64,000 nucleotides of DNA. It comes from Anisakis pegreffii (lineage: Eukaryota; Nematoda; Chromadorea; Rhabditida; Anisakidae). The translations under genes were made by a program, and so were the position numbers. How positions within the stretch are numbered: the first letter of the stretch is position 1; each line of letters opens with the position of its first letter. The stretch lies in the NCBI GenBank assembly GCA_035041965.1, contig JAPYMA010000118.1:155858-219857 (forward strand). The letters are read 5' to 3'. Shown piece after piece: positions 60,701 to 64,000 of this stretch. The notes under the pieces are model-generated. The model did no database searches. It was not told the DNA's origin and saw only the letters and a program-made list of their open reading frames with translations.

Positions 60701-62214
60701 ATGCATGTGTTTTCATTTCTTATCAGATAATGCCGCTAAGCGATATTACCAGCTTGCTTTCTCAGAAGTTCTCATCTTTATGTTTCATGATAACGTTGGA
60801 ACTTTATTAAGCTGATGTTATCGACAGCACCTACGAGAGCAAGTCACTGATTAACAACTCCATCTCTGGGTGCGACCGGTCAGGCGAGCTTTTCCAGACC
60901 TCACACCTTCTTAACTTCGCGGGGCGTTCTTTGATTTAGTTGAAACTTTCAGTTTGCATAGGATATTTCTCATCTTTGTAGCTCATATTGCCGCCTGGTG
61001 ACATTATCAGGCCCCAGTCCACAGCATCTTTAGCATTAAAGCTCATCATCTTCAGATTCTTATTCTAATTAGGCACACCTCTACTAACGAGGAGACCTGA
61101 TTTCAAGACGCAGCACATTTGGATATATGATTGCTATAGATATTTCAAAGTATCATCAATCAACATCATAATATTATTACATTGACATGAATTTAGCATT
61201 TCTTAAACAAAGCCAGAACATAAATCGCACAAATAAGTAGACATGTGAAAATTTCCAATCAGTTGTTTCAAAAGTTTCAGATTCTGATGAAGACTTATAT
61301 TACAGTGCAGTCGTAGGTCAAGTGAAGTTATGACTAAGTTAAATCAGTTAAATTGCTGACCTTTATATTACATATCAACTTAAAGTCTTGCAGTCTCATA
61401 TCTATGCAGAGTTTATGCTGAATTCATGGTAAGAGGTACACACTGGGAAAGGAGGGAGGGGGGGGGATGGTGAGGTGCTGAAACTAAAAAAATTTCAATC
61501 AATTAAGGATGAATATATCTCTGTTGATCCAAGTCCTATACAAACCGGAGTTAACGTACAGGTCGTTACGTGCCGCATCCATCTTCGCCCTACCTCCATA
61601 TAAAAGGCTTACAATAACTACTGACTAACAATGAATGTTACCAAAATGAATAAACAAATATAAATAATGAAAGCATCTATATCATTTTGCTTTAACATAT
61701 GGACCATTACCACATTATATGCAATATACAATTAGTTAATTAACATTAAAAGATAAATGAAAACTAAAATCAACAGATAATAATCCAAGTAAATTTATAA
61801 TATTTTCTATTTGATATAAATTCATCTGCTTGTTTGTGAATAAAGTGACGGCTTTCAATAATACAAAGCAGTGATGGTAACATAATGCAAATAACATTAG
61901 CAGCACTGCATTAAAAAGCACTAGCAACTGCCGCTGTTAAAACATACGGGGCATCATAAATACGTTCACGATTCATGATCTGACAATGATAAAATCTGAC
62001 AATGCACCATAACATCTGCCACTGTATTGTATCTATTTTTAATTATTCAGTTGCAAACTACACTGATTTATATGTAATTAATAAGCACATATACAAACAT
62101 CATTCACAATATTCATAAATGAATTAAAGAATAAAAAAGGAAATGAAAAAAGTGGTCACTGACCACGACTGAATTTTATTTCATGTCCCTAAGTACAAGC
62201 TTGAAACCACTAAC
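60701..62214. other. No supported gene
   Basis: 60.7-61.1 kb keeps some of the higher GC of the preceding block. After that the sequence is AT-rich. A G-run (GGGAGGGGGGGG) lies at about 61455. Confidence 0.5.
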
Positions 62215-62395
62215 CTGATGCTTCTTTGCGCCACGATGTAACATTTTTTGAATTTTGCTGAATGATATTGTTGAATTGAGAATTCATTGAGCTGTTGTTT
62301 GCTGTTGTATTGATGTGATATATCCAACCGATATTGTTGAATAATGATCCACTGCGGGGTATTGAATTGATAACGCTACATCTGTCGATTGCCAT
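62215..62395 (-). CDS. Candidate minus-strand exon of an unidentified gene
   Basis: On the minus strand an open frame begins at or before ATG 62395-62393. It reads MAIDRCSVINSIPRSGSLFN, then Asn/Gln-rich NTTANNSSMNSQFNNIIQQN, then VTSWRKEAS, and ends at a donor G|GTTAGT in phase 1. The frame is also open upstream as TTSDGGGW, so an acceptor near 62417 is possible. No continuation to the left was found and no domain is recognised. Confidence 0.35.
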
Positions 62396-64000
62396 CCATC
62401 CACCACCATCGGATGTCGTCTCTCGTCATCCATTTGGAACGATCAGCGCACGACTTCACCTGGAATTAGATGACGGTTTAAAGCTGACAAGATGTATCAT
62501 TTTCAAGCAAATATCGCATTGCTACATTATCCAAAATATCAACATCTCCATCGTTATTATGTCTGTTATCACACAACTGTTTTATACACCAACCCATCTA
62601 ACAGAGAATATTCACACAATACCCATACATGAAGAATATACGATGCATTTCTGCTTGATCAAGAGAAATTAACAAGATTGATTGACAATAAAGTCATTTC
62701 ATATCACAACAAACAAATTAAACCACCCACATAAATGATTCAATTCTCTCACCTTTGATCGGATGAGTGGCTAATGATATGTTTAGTATCAACAACGTGT
62801 CACGGTTTGTCTGGCTCAATCCTCTGATCTAGGAACAGTATTAAATGATTAATTCGTAATTTCGCCTCAGTTCATATCAATACAATCCGAGCAGATCAAC
62901 CTAGCACGCGACACGATACTGAAAACAGAAAAATTGGAAGATAATGGTCTCAAAATATCTGTGGCGCAATTCTGAATTGCAAAAAATCGGTGAGTCTACA
63001 AGGCCTAATCAAGAGATAACATATATACAAAATACGTTACGCCTACAACTGCACCGCACAGAACACTATGAGTGAAATGAATGAATACTGAATGAGCTAG
63101 GCAATCAATCATAGCGATATGATCTGTGATGATCAATTGGTATGGTATTATTAACAGATCATAGAATGCACATTATGATCACAACGAAGTGATCAACAAA
63201 GCTGTAAATATTATTATACCATATCACTAACGAGTGAATTTCAACATTACTGCAAAAAAAGATATTTCGCCAAGATCATTCTCTGGGATCTTGGAAGCTT
63301 TTTCATTCCGGATGAAATCCGGAAGTATTGAAATTCTTTAGTATCAATCAAATAAAATGCATGTAAACAGTCATGGAATCATTGTAAGTGAATTGTAAGT
63401 AATTTAAGCCATCATGGTGGCTAAAAATCGGTGGAGAGGTGGGTTGCTTCCTTTCATCATCAAGCTGAGAATTGTCGAAATAGCATTGCGATGACTAGTG
63501 AGAAGGAAAATAGCAAGGGAATATACGAGAGAGCAGAGATGCAGAAGTCTCATAAATCTCCAGTGTCATGCCTCAGATGCGAGCGTGCGTAGGTGTACAC
63601 GTGCGTGTTTAATGCATTATAAACATGGAGCATCGCTTGACGCTTTTTGACATGATGCATTCATAAGGCTATTGCAAAATTCCATTGTATTGACAATACA
63701 TCGGTGTTGGTTGCTTTCGATTGTTTTCATATGATAGTGTTCATTGGTATCATTATCAGCTTGGAACAAGAAGAAATACATATGAAAGCATGACTGGTAC
63801 AATTGAGACGTTCAACACATTCAATTTCTAAGCATTCGAATCGCTCTGATTAACAAATCCCTTTCTAGCAATAAAGTACTTAAGGACAATTTGAATAAAA
63901 CTGCTCAATTAATAGCATGAAGTATTTCTGCATGTATACGAAATGATCGCCAATGTCAAAACAGTGAGCAAAATCATCCCCATATATTCTCAATACAACG
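62396..64000. other. No supported gene
   Basis: This is AT-rich. A short plus-strand frame at 62944-62990 (MVSKYLWRNSELQKI before GTGAGT) has a good donor but no other support. Confidence 0.4.

Noticed and set aside
63284..63335. Repeated GATCTTGG / CATTCCGGATGAAATCCGGAA words as a possible hairpin RNA
   Set aside because: The inverted pairs are short and imperfect and no promoter or T-run supports a gene.

Overview
This window reads as nuclear DNA of a nematode. Three things support that. (1) Degenerate arrays of the nematode telomere hexamer TTAGGC/GCCTAA occur at about 1.09, 17.07, 36.5 and 55.3 kb. (2) Most introns use nematode-type 3' splice sites (TTTTCAG, TTTCAG). (3) A casein kinase I gamma gene and a CED-12/ELMO gene lie next to each other on one strand; from memory their C. 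elegans orthologues csnk-1 and ced-12 are also neighbours (Y106G6E.6 and Y106G6E.5). The species cannot be named from the sequence.

Layout. 0-8 kb is a transposon graveyard dominated by hAT elements: a broken hAT transposase (190-1047), a complete non-autonomous hAT element with 8-bp target duplications (3450-5053), a second one with a perfect 8-bp duplication (6525-7732), a fragment near 5.97 kb and several palindromic MITEs. 8.7-10.7 kb holds one intact intronless gene for a secreted-then-anchored leucine-rich-repeat membrane protein. 10.7-28 kb is AT-rich and mostly non-coding, but it contains two phase-compatible upstream exons (18180-18244 and 27489-27609) that appear to give csnk-1 alternative N-termini. 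28.5-31.6 kb is the csnk-1 kinase body, nine exons, complete to the palmitoylation-type Cys cluster and basic tail. 35.4-36.3 kb is a Merlin (IS1016-like) transposase killed by in-frame stops. 38.2-44.4 kb is a sixteen-exon ced-12/ELMO gene ending in a PH domain and a Pro-rich tail. 48.1-50.6 kb, minus strand, holds a previously unflagged gene of the TP53INP/DOR autophagy-regulator family, recognised from its N-terminus, its LIR motif (DDDWILVE) and its basic C-terminus. 50.6-64 kb is largely non-coding, with isolated candidate exons (57345-57431 plus; 62215-62395 minus), a GC-richer decayed region (59.2-60.7 kb) and more palindromic repeats.

Function. CK1 gamma is a membrane-tethered kinase, CED-12/ELMO is the Rac-GEF partner in engulfment and migration, and TP53INP/DOR proteins link autophagosomes and nuclear transcription. 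The window shows no single new pathway. Its most interesting content is the alternative 5' exon architecture of csnk-1, the TP53INP homologue, a dispersed foldback family built on GGCAAA/TTTGCC units, and MITEs that carry telomere-like hexamers.
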